64,000 nucleotides of DNA, taken from positions 806,001 through 870,000 of the forward strand of contig NZ_JAFKCW010000001.1 of NCBI RefSeq assembly GCF_017254835.1. Reading direction: 5' to 3'. Below the pieces are notes generated by a model, which was not told the DNA's origin, searched no databases, and saw nothing but the letters and a program-made list of their open reading frames with translations. The position numbers and the translations under genes are program-made. Source of the stretch: Algoriphagus aestuariicola (lineage in GTDB: Bacteria; Bacteroidota; Bacteroidia; Cytophagales; Cyclobacteriaceae). Each line of letters opens with the position of its first letter. Position 1 is the stretch's first letter. Positions 35,348-44,707 of this stretch are shown one piece after another.

Positions 35348-36313
35348 ATGGCAATATGCCATTGTACTGATAGAATGAATAAGATGGACATGAACAAATC
35401 GGGTAAATTTTCAGAGTTTAGAAAATTAAGCAGCGAATTCAAACAAAGATATTATGCTTGGCATACTGAGGGACAATACATTGGATCAAAAGAGAGCGAA
35501 CTCTCCATTGAGCAAATATGGAATGCGCCTCCGCCAAGGGAGTCCGATGATTATTACCTGACGGAGGTAGAAATCATCGACAAATACTACAGACAGTTGA
35601 AGGATTCTTCGGTTCTGGAAATTGGATGCGGTGATGGTAATTTTACCTGGAAGTTGGCGAAGCGGTGCAAGGTGCTAGAATCTTGGGATGTTGATCCGGG
35701 CGCAATCGAGCTTACGCGCATGAGAATGCGGGATTTGGGAATGACAAATGCCGATATCAAGCAATTTGACATTAACGATATCGATCTGGAAAAACCTGCA
35801 AAAAAGTACGATGTTGTATTTTTTATCCAAGTTTTGGAACATATACCCGGATGGGACCAAGAGGAGTACTTTAGGAAAGTGTTTTCCTTGGTCAATGAGG
35901 ACGGAGGGGTCTTGTTCATTAGCACGCCCAACAGGTGGACCATGAGAGACAATCATGATACCGGCAAGTTGTTTATTCACTGGTTCCCTAGGTTTATTAA
36001 GGTACCTATTGCCAAAGCCTTTGGATTTGGTATACCAGATCACGATCCATCATGGCCGTACCCCCCGGTACTGCATGACTATGTTTCCTTTGGCTGGATG
36101 AAGTCCAGGGCAAAAAAATTTGCAGGTAATGGCTCGGTAAAACTCTCTAGGATGGAGTATTTCCCCACCATGGATGTGTGGTACGAATACAAGAAAAACA
36201 ATGCGATCGGTACTAAGCAGCGAATCTATAAGTTCGTTTTAGGCCTAGGTAAATTAGTCAATTTGAACTACTACTTCGGAGCAAAAATAATTATCCAAAA
36301 AAACAGAAAGTAA
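35348..36313 (+). CDS. Class I SAM-dependent methyltransferase
   Basis: 321 residues. Motif I VLEIGCGDGNFTWKLAKRC lies near residues 93-111, SWDVDPGAIELTRMRM is the acidic loop, DVVFFIQVLEHIPGWDQEEY is motif II/post-II and NEDGGVLFISTPNR is motif III. This is the Methyltransf_23/25-like pattern seen in many glycan loci. A clear AGGAG at 35335-35339, 8 nt before the ATG, supports the chosen start, unusually good for this window. It may methylate a sugar hydroxyl of the polymer; substrate unknown. Confidence 0.82.
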   Translation: MAICHCTDRMNKMDMNKSGKFSEFRKLSSEFKQRYYAWHTEGQYIGSKESELSIEQIWNAPPPRESDDYYLTEVEIIDKYYRQLKDSSVLEIGCGDGNFTWKLAKRCKVLESWDVDPGAIELTRMRMRDLGMTNADIKQFDINDIDLEKPAKKYDVVFFIQVLEHIPGWDQEEYFRKVFSLVNEDGGVLFISTPNRWTMRDNHDTGKLFIHWFPRFIKVPIAKAFGFGIPDHDPSWPYPPVLHDYVSFGWMKSRAKKFAGNGSVKLSRMEYFPTMDVWYEYKKNNAIGTKQRIYKFVLGLGKLVNLNYYFGAKIIIQKNRK

Positions 36314-36489
36314 GTTTAGCTATCAATGTCCTGAGGCGATAGATTAGGTATTATGCCATTTTTGTTCAGACAAGAAGTTGCTTATAGTGATTTCTTGGTT
36401 TGATATTACGGATAAATATACGTCCGTATCATTCTGGAATGCGAATGAACAAGTGGTTTAAATAAAGTACTATTGTTAAATATATTTAA

Positions 36490-37668
36490 TTGAATTTAAC
36501 CGGCTATTTCAGACGATCAACCAATTCTAGACACTTTATTCCAGAAATTGACGGGCTAAGGTTTTTCTCTATCATTACGGTTATGGTCTTTCATTTGAAT
36601 ACAGCGTATTCTAGGGAAATCGGGATCGGTCTCGAGGGATGGAGTCGAGAAGTGGGCATCGAAAACCTCATTCAGCTGGGCTGGTGGGTCACCCGACTCG
36701 ATTTGGGGGTTAAAGTCTTTTTTGCAATCAGTGGCTTTATACTCGGAATGCCATTTCTTCGATATCTCTTGTTGGGTAAAAAAATGGTTGGTATGAGGGA
36801 GTATTTCTACCGAAGGATCACGAGATTGGAACCTCCATTTGTTCTGACTTTGATAGGCTTTTATTTTGTGCATGTTTTGATACTCAATGAGTCCGCAGAG
36901 GATTTGTTTCCCAATTTGGTTTCGGGGTTGGTATATTCCCACGTTTTCGTATTCGGTTTTCCAAATCCCATTAACCCGGTTACGTGGAGTTTGGAGACTG
37001 AGGCCCAGTTTTATATCATTCTTCCATTGTTTTTTTGGTTGGTCGCTCGCCTTCCAAAGAAATTTGGCTTTTGGATTTTATTGATTTTGTTGGCCTTGGG
37101 TTCAGCCTATTTTAGGAGTTTTTCTTTAGAAGTTGGACTTGGAAGATTTTCCAATTCTATTTTTGCCTATTTTGTCAATTTTGCTGTTGGGTTGATGTAT
37201 TCGTTTCTATATATCAAACACCCACGCATTTTTGCAGAGGGGAAGTCTTATAAATTCGATTTGGTCGCACTTGTAGCTTTGTTTGGTTTGTTTTATTTCT
37301 ACAAGCCACAGTACTTGATTTTCAATAATCTTTTATTTAATACTTCGCTATTTTTCTTTTTTGTTGGAACCTTTAAGTCGAAAGCTGTTAATTGGTTTTT
37401 CACTCGCCCGGCGGTTTACCTTGTTGGAGGCATGTGCTATACCATATACTTAATACATTATGCTCTTTTTCATTTGATTGTTAGGTTGACCGCTGAGATT
37501 GATCTCAGCTTAGGCTATTGGTCGAATTTTTTTGTCCAGATTGTCTTCGCATTTCCGATAGTGCTTTTGGTGTCAGCAGCTTTTTATCTATTGGTCGAAA
37601 AGCCCTGTATGGACAAGAATTGGCCCTCTCGATTGAAGAACAATTTATTTCCCAGAAGTCTATTATGA
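36490..37668 (+). CDS. Acyltransferase 3 family membrane protein (OafA-like)
   Basis: 392 residues with about ten hydrophobic helices. The N-terminal IDGLRFFSIITVMVFHLN carries the R-x10-H motif of membrane acyltransferases in the first helix, and FYRRITRLEPPFVL is the usual second motif with basic residues. Family members acetylate or otherwise acylate polysaccharide sugars on the periplasmic or cytoplasmic side. The TTG at 36490 was chosen because it precedes the family start directly. It overlaps the following SDR gene (ATGA). Confidence 0.88.
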   Translation: MNLTGYFRRSTNSRHFIPEIDGLRFFSIITVMVFHLNTAYSREIGIGLEGWSREVGIENLIQLGWWVTRLDLGVKVFFAISGFILGMPFLRYLLLGKKMVGMREYFYRRITRLEPPFVLTLIGFYFVHVLILNESAEDLFPNLVSGLVYSHVFVFGFPNPINPVTWSLETEAQFYIILPLFFWLVARLPKKFGFWILLILLALGSAYFRSFSLEVGLGRFSNSIFAYFVNFAVGLMYSFLYIKHPRIFAEGKSYKFDLVALVALFGLFYFYKPQYLIFNNLLFNTSLFFFFVGTFKSKAVNWFFTRPAVYLVGGMCYTIYLIHYALFHLIVRLTAEIDLSLGYWSNFFVQIVFAFPIVLLVSAAFYLLVEKPCMDKNWPSRLKNNLFPRSLL

Positions 37669-38552
37669 AATACCTGTTAACTGGCGCCTATGGATTTTTG
37701 GGACGTCATATCTTGGGGTCGCTGCAGGGAGCGGACGTGATAACTCTTGGTAGACGGCCGGAAAATGACATCGCCTGTAGCTTAGGCGAATCAGTCCCAA
37801 GTTTGCCAGTGGTTGATGTTGTTATTCATTGTGCTGGAAAAGCGCACGTAGTCCCCAAAACTGCGGAGGAAGGAGAGGAGTTTTACAAAGTAAACACCGA
37901 GGGTACCAAGAACCTGTTAAAGGCGCTCGACGCATTGTCCGAGAGGCCAAAGCAATTCATTTTGATCAGCACAGTTTCAGTCTATGGATTGGATTCGGGC
38001 CAATTGATAAGCGAAACCCATCCGCTATTGGGTACTTCTCCTTACGCAAAAAGCAAGATTTTGGCTGAGAAGGCAGTTTTGGCTTGGGCTGCAGAAAACA
38101 TGGTGCCGATTGTCGTTCTTAGGTTACCACTTTTGATCGGAAGTAATCCGCCAGGTAATTTGGATAAGATGATAAATGGGATTAAGAATGGGCGCTACGC
38201 ATCGATCAATGGCGGCAGAGCTAGAAAAAGTATGGTTTTGGCGGTTGATGTAGCAAACTTAATCCCAAATCTAATTGGGCGAACTGGTATCTATAATCTG
38301 ACGGATCGCTGCCATCCTTCATTCAACGAGTTGGAGAGGAAAATCTCCGATATCCTAAAGACAAAGATTCATTTCAAATTGCCTTTGAAATTGGTGTCAA
38401 TTCTGGCCGTGATTGGCGATAAGTTCTCGTTTTTTCCCGTCAACTCTGCCCTGATTGACAAAATGACTCTTGATTTGACATTCGACGATTCCAAAGCAGC
38501 CGATGAGTTGAAATGGGCACCAAACAAAGTGTTAAACGCCGATTTCCTCTGA
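37665..38552 (+). CDS. NAD-dependent epimerase/dehydratase (extended SDR)
   Basis: 295 residues: MKYLLTGAYGFLGRHILGSL with the GxxGxxG Rossmann motif, VVIHCAGKAHVVPKTAEEGE, the active site ISTVSVYG with PYAKSKILAEKAV (YxxxK), and LRLPLLIGSNPPGNL. The AGKAHV and IGSNPPGNL forms resemble nucleotide-sugar epimerase/reductases such as WbpV or WbnF. The ATG at 37665 overlaps the preceding stop (ATGA); the in-frame start at 37518 would add 49 unrelated residues lying in the acyltransferase gene. It is the last gene of block B; its stop is 6 bp from the end of a converging gene. Confidence 0.85.
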   Translation: MKYLLTGAYGFLGRHILGSLQGADVITLGRRPENDIACSLGESVPSLPVVDVVIHCAGKAHVVPKTAEEGEEFYKVNTEGTKNLLKALDALSERPKQFILISTVSVYGLDSGQLISETHPLLGTSPYAKSKILAEKAVLAWAAENMVPIVVLRLPLLIGSNPPGNLDKMINGIKNGRYASINGGRARKSMVLAVDVANLIPNLIGRTGIYNLTDRCHPSFNELERKISDILKTKIHFKLPLKLVSILAVIGDKFSFFPVNSALIDKMTLDLTFDDSKAADELKWAPNKVLNADFL

Positions 38553-38558
38553 TTCCGG

Positions 38559-39815
38559 TCAGAAGAATGTTTCCAACCAGGTCCGGGTGTTTCCAATCAA
38601 GTGTATATAAGCGAATATCCCATAGATAGATAGCGCAGTCAACACGATTTGGTTTATGAAGTCAACTTGGGCTTTGCCTTCTCGGCTTTTTAACAATAGG
38701 TCCATACCTAAGATCCCGAGGATAAATGCTGGTGCTAGCCACCGAATTTCTATATAGGAAATAATGATGGCCGAGAAGACAAGCATTTGGAGAAGTTGAC
38801 CGAATCCAATTAGCCTTATAGCCTGGTTTTCTTTTGTAGGAGTAATGAACATGAGAAATGGAAAAAAAATCACAAGGCCGACTTGTCTAAAACCGGAGTA
38901 AATTAAGTATAGGAAATCCTTCCAAAATTCTTTCCAAGTGAAGCTGATATCGAAAACGAGAGAATCGAATGTGCTGGAAGGCAAAGAATCTTTTCCGTTT
39001 TTTTCCAAGTAAGAACGAGTTTCCTCCCAGCTTACGTGGGAAAGCTCGGGGATTATTCCCTGAGTAGCATAGAGCTGAGAGAGGTATTGACGTTGGGGCC
39101 AAGTAATTCCATTTTGTTTAGCCATTTCTTTGTTGTCGAAGCTCAGGCTGCCGTGGTGTGCTATTGATGGGATATTGAGCACAATCCAAAACGCCACACT
39201 CCCGATCACAAGTCCCGCTTCCTTTGGTCTGAATTTGCTGGAGTTGAAAATGAAAAGTGTCATGCAGGCGATCAGGGGCAAATAAACGACAGCCATTTCT
39301 CTCGTGAAAAAAGCGGAAACCAAACAAAACCAGGCAAATCCCGAAATGCGGTCACTTTGTCTGGAAATAAAAAGAACCACTTCAGAGAAAAAGACGACCA
39401 AAAAACAGACGAACAAATTGTCGTTCGTTCCTAAAAAAAATGAACCGGAAGCAAGGTAGAAAAGGAGATGGGTGACGATGGTGTTGCCTCCAAGCTGGTG
39501 TTTTCGTTTCAAGAATAATAGGATGAAAATCGTGCCCAAAAGACTCAAAATCCTCAGGGAAAGGTAACTGGGCATAAAGAACGTTAGAGGAAACACTAAA
39601 AAAGCGTGCGGAATTGAAAAATTTCCAGATTGAAGTAGCCAATAAAATCCCCTATCTCTGGCCTCGTCTAAATACTGCGCCATTAAGCCCTCATCTCCCA
39701 TTCCAGGTTCAAGAAAGACCATCCAATACAAAATCCCCAGCGAGGAATAGACCAGAATCGGCAGTCGAAAAAGAAAAGGGGAAATCTTAAGGCGGGAAAG
39801 CATCGGTAATTTCAT
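38559..39815 (-). CDS. Polytopic membrane protein, GT-C-like
   Basis: 418 residues with around eleven hydrophobic segments. The first outer loop has FLEPGMGDEGLMAQYLDEARDRG, an acidic motif with the D-E pair often seen in GT-C (PMT/ArnT-type) transferases after TM1. Later loops are aromatic and acidic (FDSLVFDISFTWKEFWKDF). I do not recognise a specific family. It is the only minus-strand gene in this region, converging on the block B SDR and divergent from the Gfo/Idh/MocA gene. A lipid-linked sugar transferase acting in the periplasm is plausible but not shown. Confidence 0.55.
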   Translation of the reverse strand: MKLPMLSRLKISPFLFRLPILVYSSLGILYWMVFLEPGMGDEGLMAQYLDEARDRGFYWLLQSGNFSIPHAFLVFPLTFFMPSYLSLRILSLLGTIFILLFLKRKHQLGGNTIVTHLLFYLASGSFFLGTNDNLFVCFLVVFFSEVVLFISRQSDRISGFAWFCLVSAFFTREMAVVYLPLIACMTLFIFNSSKFRPKEAGLVIGSVAFWIVLNIPSIAHHGSLSFDNKEMAKQNGITWPQRQYLSQLYATQGIIPELSHVSWEETRSYLEKNGKDSLPSSTFDSLVFDISFTWKEFWKDFLYLIYSGFRQVGLVIFFPFLMFITPTKENQAIRLIGFGQLLQMLVFSAIIISYIEIRWLAPAFILGILGMDLLLKSREGKAQVDFINQIVLTALSIYGIFAYIHLIGNTRTWLETFF

Positions 39816-39825
39816 GTAAAATTTT

Positions 39826-39839
39826 GTCCACCGGTGGAC
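39826..39839. promoter_or_regulatory. 14-bp perfect palindrome between divergent genes
   Basis: GTCCACCGGTGGAC is a perfect dyad located 10 bp upstream of the minus-strand membrane-protein start, in the 119-bp divergent spacer with the Gfo/Idh/MocA gene. It could be an operator, but with only one copy there is no support beyond position and symmetry. Confidence 0.25.
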
Positions 39840-39934
39840 TGAATCAGCTTAGACTTCAAAGATGAAAATTGAACATTTGTCCGATCTAAGCGCTACAAAT
39901 CTCCTTCAAATTTTCGTTTGAACAAATTAGAGTT

Positions 39935-40918
39935 TTGAAATCAAAACATAAAATCCTTGTATGTGGCGTTGGATCAATTGGATCTCGCCACATTTCCAAC
40001 CTTCTTACTCTCGGAGAAGACATCCTTTCTCTGGTTACAAAAAGAAAAGAGTTCCCAGAAAATTGGCCCAGACTGGAGGTTTTTGAAAGCCTTACAGATG
40101 CGTTGGATGGGCGAAATTACTCCCACGCGCTCATCTGTACCCCAACCTCCCAGCACCGAGAAGAGTTGTCAGCACTCATTGAAGCGGGGGTTGCCAATAT
40201 CTATCTTGAAAAACCGGTCGGCCACAGTATCGATGGCTTTGAAGTGCTTCTTCGGCGAATAGGTGAAGGGCAAAGGATCATTGTTGGATATGATTTGAGA
40301 TTTGACCCCGGACTAAACTTTGTGCGGGAGTTGATTGCCTCAGGACGATTTGGGCGGATACTGGCGGCTAATGCATTCGTCGGCCAATACCTTCCCAATT
40401 GGCGGCCTCACGAAGATTACAGGAAAGGTAGCAGTGCGCTAAAAGCAAAAGGTGGGGGAGTTTTGCTGGATCTTGTCCATGAGTTTGATTACCTGTATTG
40501 GTTGCTTGGTCGGGCTAACGCCGTTGGTGCCTTCTACCAACAAAATCCGGAACTGGACATCGAAACCGAAGATCTTGCAGATGTTCTGATAAAGTTTGAT
40601 TCGGGGGCGACTGCAACGGTACATTTGGACTATCACCAGCGGATTCTGGAACGGTTTTGCGTAGTAACATGCACTCGAGGGTCAATCCGATGGGATCTCG
40701 CCCAAAGAAAAGTCGCTTGGGTAGAACACTCGGGTGAAGTCGGAGAACTGGATTTTTCCGAAGCTGAGCGCAATGAAAGGTTTGTCTCGATCATGAGTGC
40801 GTTTTTATCAGGTGTCAGTGACGAGAGGATGGCATCCTTTGAGGATGGGATCGCCAGTTTAAAAATGGTTTTGGCTGCAAAGAAGTCTTCAGAATCCCAT
40901 ACTTTTGTCGCATTGTAA
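39935..40918 (+). CDS. Gfo/Idh/MocA-family oxidoreductase
   Basis: 327 residues. N-terminal KILVCGVGSIGSRHISNLL is the NAD(P)-binding motif; ALICTPTSQH and IYLEKPVGHSIDGFEVLL (EKP motif) follow, then the C-terminal GGGVLLDLVHEFDYLYWLLG region, all typical of Gfo/Idh/MocA proteins acting on sugars. The TTG at 39935 was chosen as the only reasonable start near the family N-terminus. It begins block C and precedes the CMP-sugar synthetase, so it probably acts in nonulosonic acid precursor synthesis; oxidoreductases of this type occur next to Campylobacter legionaminic acid genes. Confidence 0.83.
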   Translation: MKSKHKILVCGVGSIGSRHISNLLTLGEDILSLVTKRKEFPENWPRLEVFESLTDALDGRNYSHALICTPTSQHREELSALIEAGVANIYLEKPVGHSIDGFEVLLRRIGEGQRIIVGYDLRFDPGLNFVRELIASGRFGRILAANAFVGQYLPNWRPHEDYRKGSSALKAKGGGVLLDLVHEFDYLYWLLGRANAVGAFYQQNPELDIETEDLADVLIKFDSGATATVHLDYHQRILERFCVVTCTRGSIRWDLAQRKVAWVEHSGEVGELDFSEAERNERFVSIMSAFLSGVSDERMASFEDGIASLKMVLAAKKSSESHTFVAL

Positions 40919-40994
40919 ATTTTCCTATCGAAGAGGTGATAGACACGGAATTTGCAATCAGACCAAAACTGAAAAAAGGCCGATATCCTAGTTC

Positions 40995-41687
40995 ATGATT
41001 TTAGCTACCATTTGCTGCAGGGGAGGATCCAAGGGAGTTCCCGACAAAAATATTAGACCTCTCAATGGAGTCCCGCTCATTGATCATACGATTCGGCAGG
41101 CCCAGACTAGTGAACTGATTGATGATTTGATCATCTCCACAGATGATGAGCGCATAGCAAAAATCGCATTGGAGGCGGGGGCCAAGGTGCCTTTCATCCG
41201 TCCGGCCGAATTGGCTTCAGATAGTTCCAGCAAATGGCCCGTCTTTGTCCATGCCTTGGAATTCTACGAAAAGGAATTGGGAGTGACCGTCGAATATTTG
41301 GTCGATTTGGATGTGACTGTGCCGCTAAAAACGGCGAATGACATTGACGGTGCCATAGGTTTGGCGCTGGATAATCCAGATACTGAAGTGGTGATCACCG
41401 GGTACGAGCCGGAGCGAAATCCCTATTTCAATATGATGGAGATTCGCAAGGATGGCTTGGCGGAGCTCGTAAAACAATCCGAAACTCCCATCGTGAGGCG
41501 ACAAGATGCTCCTCAGGTCTATAGCTTGTCCCCGGCTGCATTTGTCATCAAGCGATCCGCGCTCTATTCCTATCCCCATTGGAGCAAGGCTCCCTGCATG
41601 ATCTACCCCATGCCCAGGGAAAGGGCTCTTGACATCGATACTGCTTTGGATTTTGACTTGATTGAATTTTTATTGAACCGAAAATGA
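40995..41687 (+). CDS. neuA: CMP-nonulosonic acid synthetase (acylneuraminate cytidylyltransferase)
   Basis: 230 residues. The N-terminal ILATICCRGGSKGVPDKNIR is the CTP-binding loop of CMP-sialic acid synthetases, and PLNGVPLIDHTIRQAQ, IISTDDERIAKIALEAG, ARPAEL-type FIRPAELASDSSS and LVDLDVTVPLKTANDIDGA follow. It activates a 9-carbon 2-keto acid (Neu5Ac, legionaminate or related) as the CMP sugar. Neighbouring NeuB and NeuC genes confirm the pathway. By gene order (ptmB-ptmA-like pair next) it resembles LegF of the Campylobacter legionaminic acid cluster. Confidence 0.9.
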   Translation: MILATICCRGGSKGVPDKNIRPLNGVPLIDHTIRQAQTSELIDDLIISTDDERIAKIALEAGAKVPFIRPAELASDSSSKWPVFVHALEFYEKELGVTVEYLVDLDVTVPLKTANDIDGAIGLALDNPDTEVVITGYEPERNPYFNMMEIRKDGLAELVKQSETPIVRRQDAPQVYSLSPAAFVIKRSALYSYPHWSKAPCMIYPMPRERALDIDTALDFDLIEFLLNRK

Positions 41688-42481
41688 ACCAAGATTTATT
41701 TGACTTGACCGGAAGGGTGGCATTGATCACCGGAGGTGCAGGTCTTTTGGGCCCCCAGATGGCTAGCGCACTTCTTCAAAAAGGGGCTAGGGTAATTTTG
41801 GCCGATCTTTCCCTGGAAAAATGCCGAGCCGAAATTGAAAAGATGACGGTGGCTCCCGACCGTTTGGAGGGAATTTGCCTTGACGTCGCTTCCTCGCGGT
41901 CATGGGGAGATGCCCTAGGACAAATCGAAGCCAGCCATGGGAAAATCGATATTCTGATCAATGGTGCCGCAAGTACCAACCAATCCAAAACCGCCAATTT
42001 TGAAGCCGGATTTGAGGATTTTCCAGAGGAAGATTGGGATCGAATCATGGACATCAATCTCAAAGGAGTCTTTTTGGGCTGCCAGGTCATAGGGAAACAC
42101 ATGCTGCAAAATGGCGGGGGTAGTATCATCAATATCGCCAGCCTTTATGGAGTGGTAAGCCCAAACCACCGAATTTACCCGGGTACGGGGATTTTTCAGC
42201 CTGTTGCATACAGTGTTAGCAAGCATGCCGTGGTCGCCCTCACCAAATACTTGGGGACACTCTGGGCAGACAAGAAAATCCGAGTCAATGCACTTACCCC
42301 TGGTGGGGTTTGGAACGGACACGAGGGCTTGTTTTACGAAAGATACAAGCAATTGAACCCATCCGGTGATATGGCAGATAAGGCGGATATGAACGGAGGA
42401 GTAGTTTTTTTGGCATCTGACGCATCCCGACACGTAGTAGGACATAATTTGATTATTGACGGCGGGTATTCCGTCTGGTGA
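41684..42481 (+). CDS. Short-chain dehydrogenase/reductase (PtmA-like)
   Basis: 265 residues, classical [23 protein letters not shown] (TGxxxGxG-like), [25 protein letters not shown] and the active site [18 protein letters not shown] (YxxxK), then [14 protein letters not shown]. It overlaps the CMP-sugar synthetase by 4 bp. In Campylobacter the equivalent pair is ptmB-ptmA, where PtmA contributes to the sugar precursor of legionaminic acid. That parallel supports the assignment, but the exact reaction here is inference. Confidence 0.85.
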   Translation: MNQDLFDLTGRVALITGGAGLLGPQMASALLQKGARVILADLSLEKCRAEIEKMTVAPDRLEGICLDVASSRSWGDALGQIEASHGKIDILINGAASTNQSKTANFEAGFEDFPEEDWDRIMDINLKGVFLGCQVIGKHMLQNGGGSIINIASLYGVVSPNHRIYPGTGIFQPVAYSVSKHAVVALTKYLGTLWADKKIRVNALTPGGVWNGHEGLFYERYKQLNPSGDMADKADMNGGVVFLASDASRHVVGHNLIIDGGYSVW

Positions 42482-42485
42482 AAAA

Positions 42486-43535
42486 ATGATTATGAAAAAT
42501 CCATATATAGAAATTGCCGGGCGCAAAATTGGCTACTACTTTCCCCCTTTGGTGATAGCCGAAATCGGAATCAACCATGGCGGCTCACTTGCCGTCGCAA
42601 AAGAGATGGTTGATGCCGCAAAAAGAGCTGGAGTGGAGATGGTCAAACATCAAACCCACATCGTGGACGATGAAATGAGTCGTGCAGCCAAGAATACCGT
42701 TCCGGCGCATACTAAAGAGAGCATTTACGAAATTATGCAATCCTGTGCTTTGTCTGAGGAGGATGAGCTGCAGCTCAAAAAATATGTGGAGGGGCATGGG
42801 ATGATTTTTATCAGTACTCCATTCTCAAGGGCCGCGGCAGATCGGTTGATCGCCTGGGATGTACCAGCCTTCAAAATCGGATCAGGCGAATGCAATAATC
42901 ATCCCCTGCTAGAGCATATAGCATCTTTTGGAAAGCCGATGATATTGAGCACCGGCATGAATGATTTGGAAAGCGTTGCCAAAGCAGTGAAAATTCTGGA
43001 AAAGCATGGTGTTCCTTTCGCATTGCTGCATACGACAAATTTGTATCCAACACCAAATCACCTTGTAAGGCTGGGTGCGATGCAGCAGCTCCAGCAGGCT
43101 TTTCCTCAGGCAGTGGTTGGGCTGAGCGATCACACCTTGAGTAACCTTGCATGCTTTGGAGCAGTTGCCCTTGGTGCCTCGATTTTGGAAAGACATTTTA
43201 CGGATCACATGGACAGAGTCGGTCCTGACATCATTTGCTCGATGGATGAGCAGGCCTGCGGGGAATTGATAGAAGGAGCGAGAGTGTTACAGCTCCAGCG
43301 TGGTGGGGAGAAAAAACCAGTCGCGGAAGAGCAGGCCACCATCGATTTTGCATTTGCCACGGTGTGTACGATCCGCTCCATCAAGGAGGGGGAGGTATTT
43401 TCCAAAGACAACATTTGGGTGAAGCGGCCAGGTAAAGGGGGGATTTTGGCTGAGCATTTTGAATCCATACTAGGTAGGAAGGCAAAGGTAGACTTGGAGT
43501 TTGATATTCAGGTTCTTTGGGATCACATTCAGTAA
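42486..43535 (+). CDS. neuB: N-acetylneuraminate/legionaminate synthase
   Basis: 349 residues. Condenses phosphoenolpyruvate with a 2-acetamido-mannose-type sugar to form a 9-carbon 2-keto acid. Motifs: [85 protein letters not shown] and ILERHFTD, then a C-terminal SAF domain (about residues 285-349). I chose the ATG at 42486 (5 bp after the previous stop); another at 42492 is equally possible. It is the core enzyme of block C. Confidence 0.93.
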   Translation: MIMKNPYIEIAGRKIGYYFPPLVIAEIGINHGGSLAVAKEMVDAAKRAGVEMVKHQTHIVDDEMSRAAKNTVPAHTKESIYEIMQSCALSEEDELQLKKYVEGHGMIFISTPFSRAAADRLIAWDVPAFKIGSGECNNHPLLEHIASFGKPMILSTGMNDLESVAKAVKILEKHGVPFALLHTTNLYPTPNHLVRLGAMQQLQQAFPQAVVGLSDHTLSNLACFGAVALGASILERHFTDHMDRVGPDIICSMDEQACGELIEGARVLQLQRGGEKKPVAEEQATIDFAFATVCTIRSIKEGEVFSKDNIWVKRPGKGGILAEHFESILGRKAKVDLEFDIQVLWDHIQ

Positions 43536-43563
43536 CTGATTATTAATTGTAAATAGATATTTG

Positions 43564-44706
43564 ATGAAAGTATTTGTACTCATAGAGCGCAGAGCAGATT
43601 ACAGCAGGTACAAGCCGATTCTAGAAAAGATGAAGGCTGATCCTTTTTTTGAAATTCATCTGGTAGTAACAGGGATTTGTCTTTTGGATCTGCATGGAAA
43701 AGACGTCAACTACATCGAAGATGACGGCTTCACCATCAATGCCAAAATCCCAATGTTTGACTCCAATGCTCCGGATTCCGGTGCGGAGATGGTTCGCTCT
43801 ATGGCAAGAGTGCTCACGGATGTAACTTTTGAATTAGAAAAATCCAAGCCTGATTTAGTGCTTTCAGGCTTCGACATAGGGGGCAATTTTGCTGTGACCA
43901 TTGCAGCTGCCCACATGAATATTCCAGTAGCACACATCCAAGGAGGTGAAGTGACAGGCAGCATTGATGAAGCAATTCGCCATGCGATGTCCAAATTTTC
44001 CCACATCCATTTTCCTGCGACCGAGGATGCCAGAGATCGACTTGTGAGACTTGGAGAAAATCCCAAAGATATCTACGTTGTAGGTTGTCCTTCCATCGAT
44101 GTTTTGGTCAATACACCTTCCTTGGACGCTAAAGAGTTGGAAATTGAGTTTGATCTGGATTTTTCAAAGCCTTTTGTCTTGGTTATCCAGCATCCAGTGA
44201 CCACTGAGGCGATGTCCTCCATTGATCAAATAAGGGAGACCATGAAAGCACTGCAGCAAATTGACGCACAGGTCGTATTTCTTCTTCCAAACAATGACGC
44301 GGGGCATTCCAAGATCATCGAGGAAATAAAGGCATCGGGTTTTAAATGGATTCCTTCTTTGCCTACGCTGAAGTTCGTCAATTTGTATAGAAATGCATGG
44401 GCGTTGGTAGGAAACTCCAGCTCTGGAATCCATGAAACGCCGACGCTGAAGATCCCTGCCGTCAACATCGGAAACAGGCAAATGGGGAGAGAGCGTGCTG
44501 CCAATGTAATCGACGTCACCAATGACGCTTCCGAGATCGAAAAAGCGATTAATAAAGCGTTGTTCGACGGAGATTTCCGTAAGATGGTCAGCGAAATCAG
44601 GAATCCTTATGGCGACGGGAATTCCGCTGACCAAATCGTTCAAACACTAAAAAATCTGGATTTAGCCCGTGTTAGCATTCAGAAAATCTTTTACGAAGGA
44701 AAGTAA
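43564..44706 (+). CDS. neuC: UDP/GDP-GlcNAc 2-epimerase, hydrolysing
   Basis: 380 residues. MKVFVLIERRADYSRYKPIL opens as in NeuC/LegG proteins, then VVTGICLLDLHG, VLSGFDIGGNFAVTIAAA, VAHIQGGEVTGSIDEAIRHA and HFPATEDARDRLVRLGE, and late NSSSGIHETPTLKIPAVNIG with the substrate-binding SSSG. It frees the sugar from the nucleotide while inverting C2, supplying the mannose-type substrate for NeuB. The ATG at 43564 was preferred to the TTG at 43561. LegG-type relatives use a 4,6-dideoxy nucleotide sugar, and the neighbouring LegB-like gene supports such a substrate. Confidence 0.92.
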   Translation: MKVFVLIERRADYSRYKPILEKMKADPFFEIHLVVTGICLLDLHGKDVNYIEDDGFTINAKIPMFDSNAPDSGAEMVRSMARVLTDVTFELEKSKPDLVLSGFDIGGNFAVTIAAAHMNIPVAHIQGGEVTGSIDEAIRHAMSKFSHIHFPATEDARDRLVRLGENPKDIYVVGCPSIDVLVNTPSLDAKELEIEFDLDFSKPFVLVIQHPVTTEAMSSIDQIRETMKALQQIDAQVVFLLPNNDAGHSKIIEEIKASGFKWIPSLPTLKFVNLYRNAWALVGNSSSGIHETPTLKIPAVNIGNRQMGRERAANVIDVTNDASEIEKAINKALFDGDFRKMVSEIRNPYGDGNSADQIVQTLKNLDLARVSIQKIFYEGK

Positions 44707-44707
44707 A

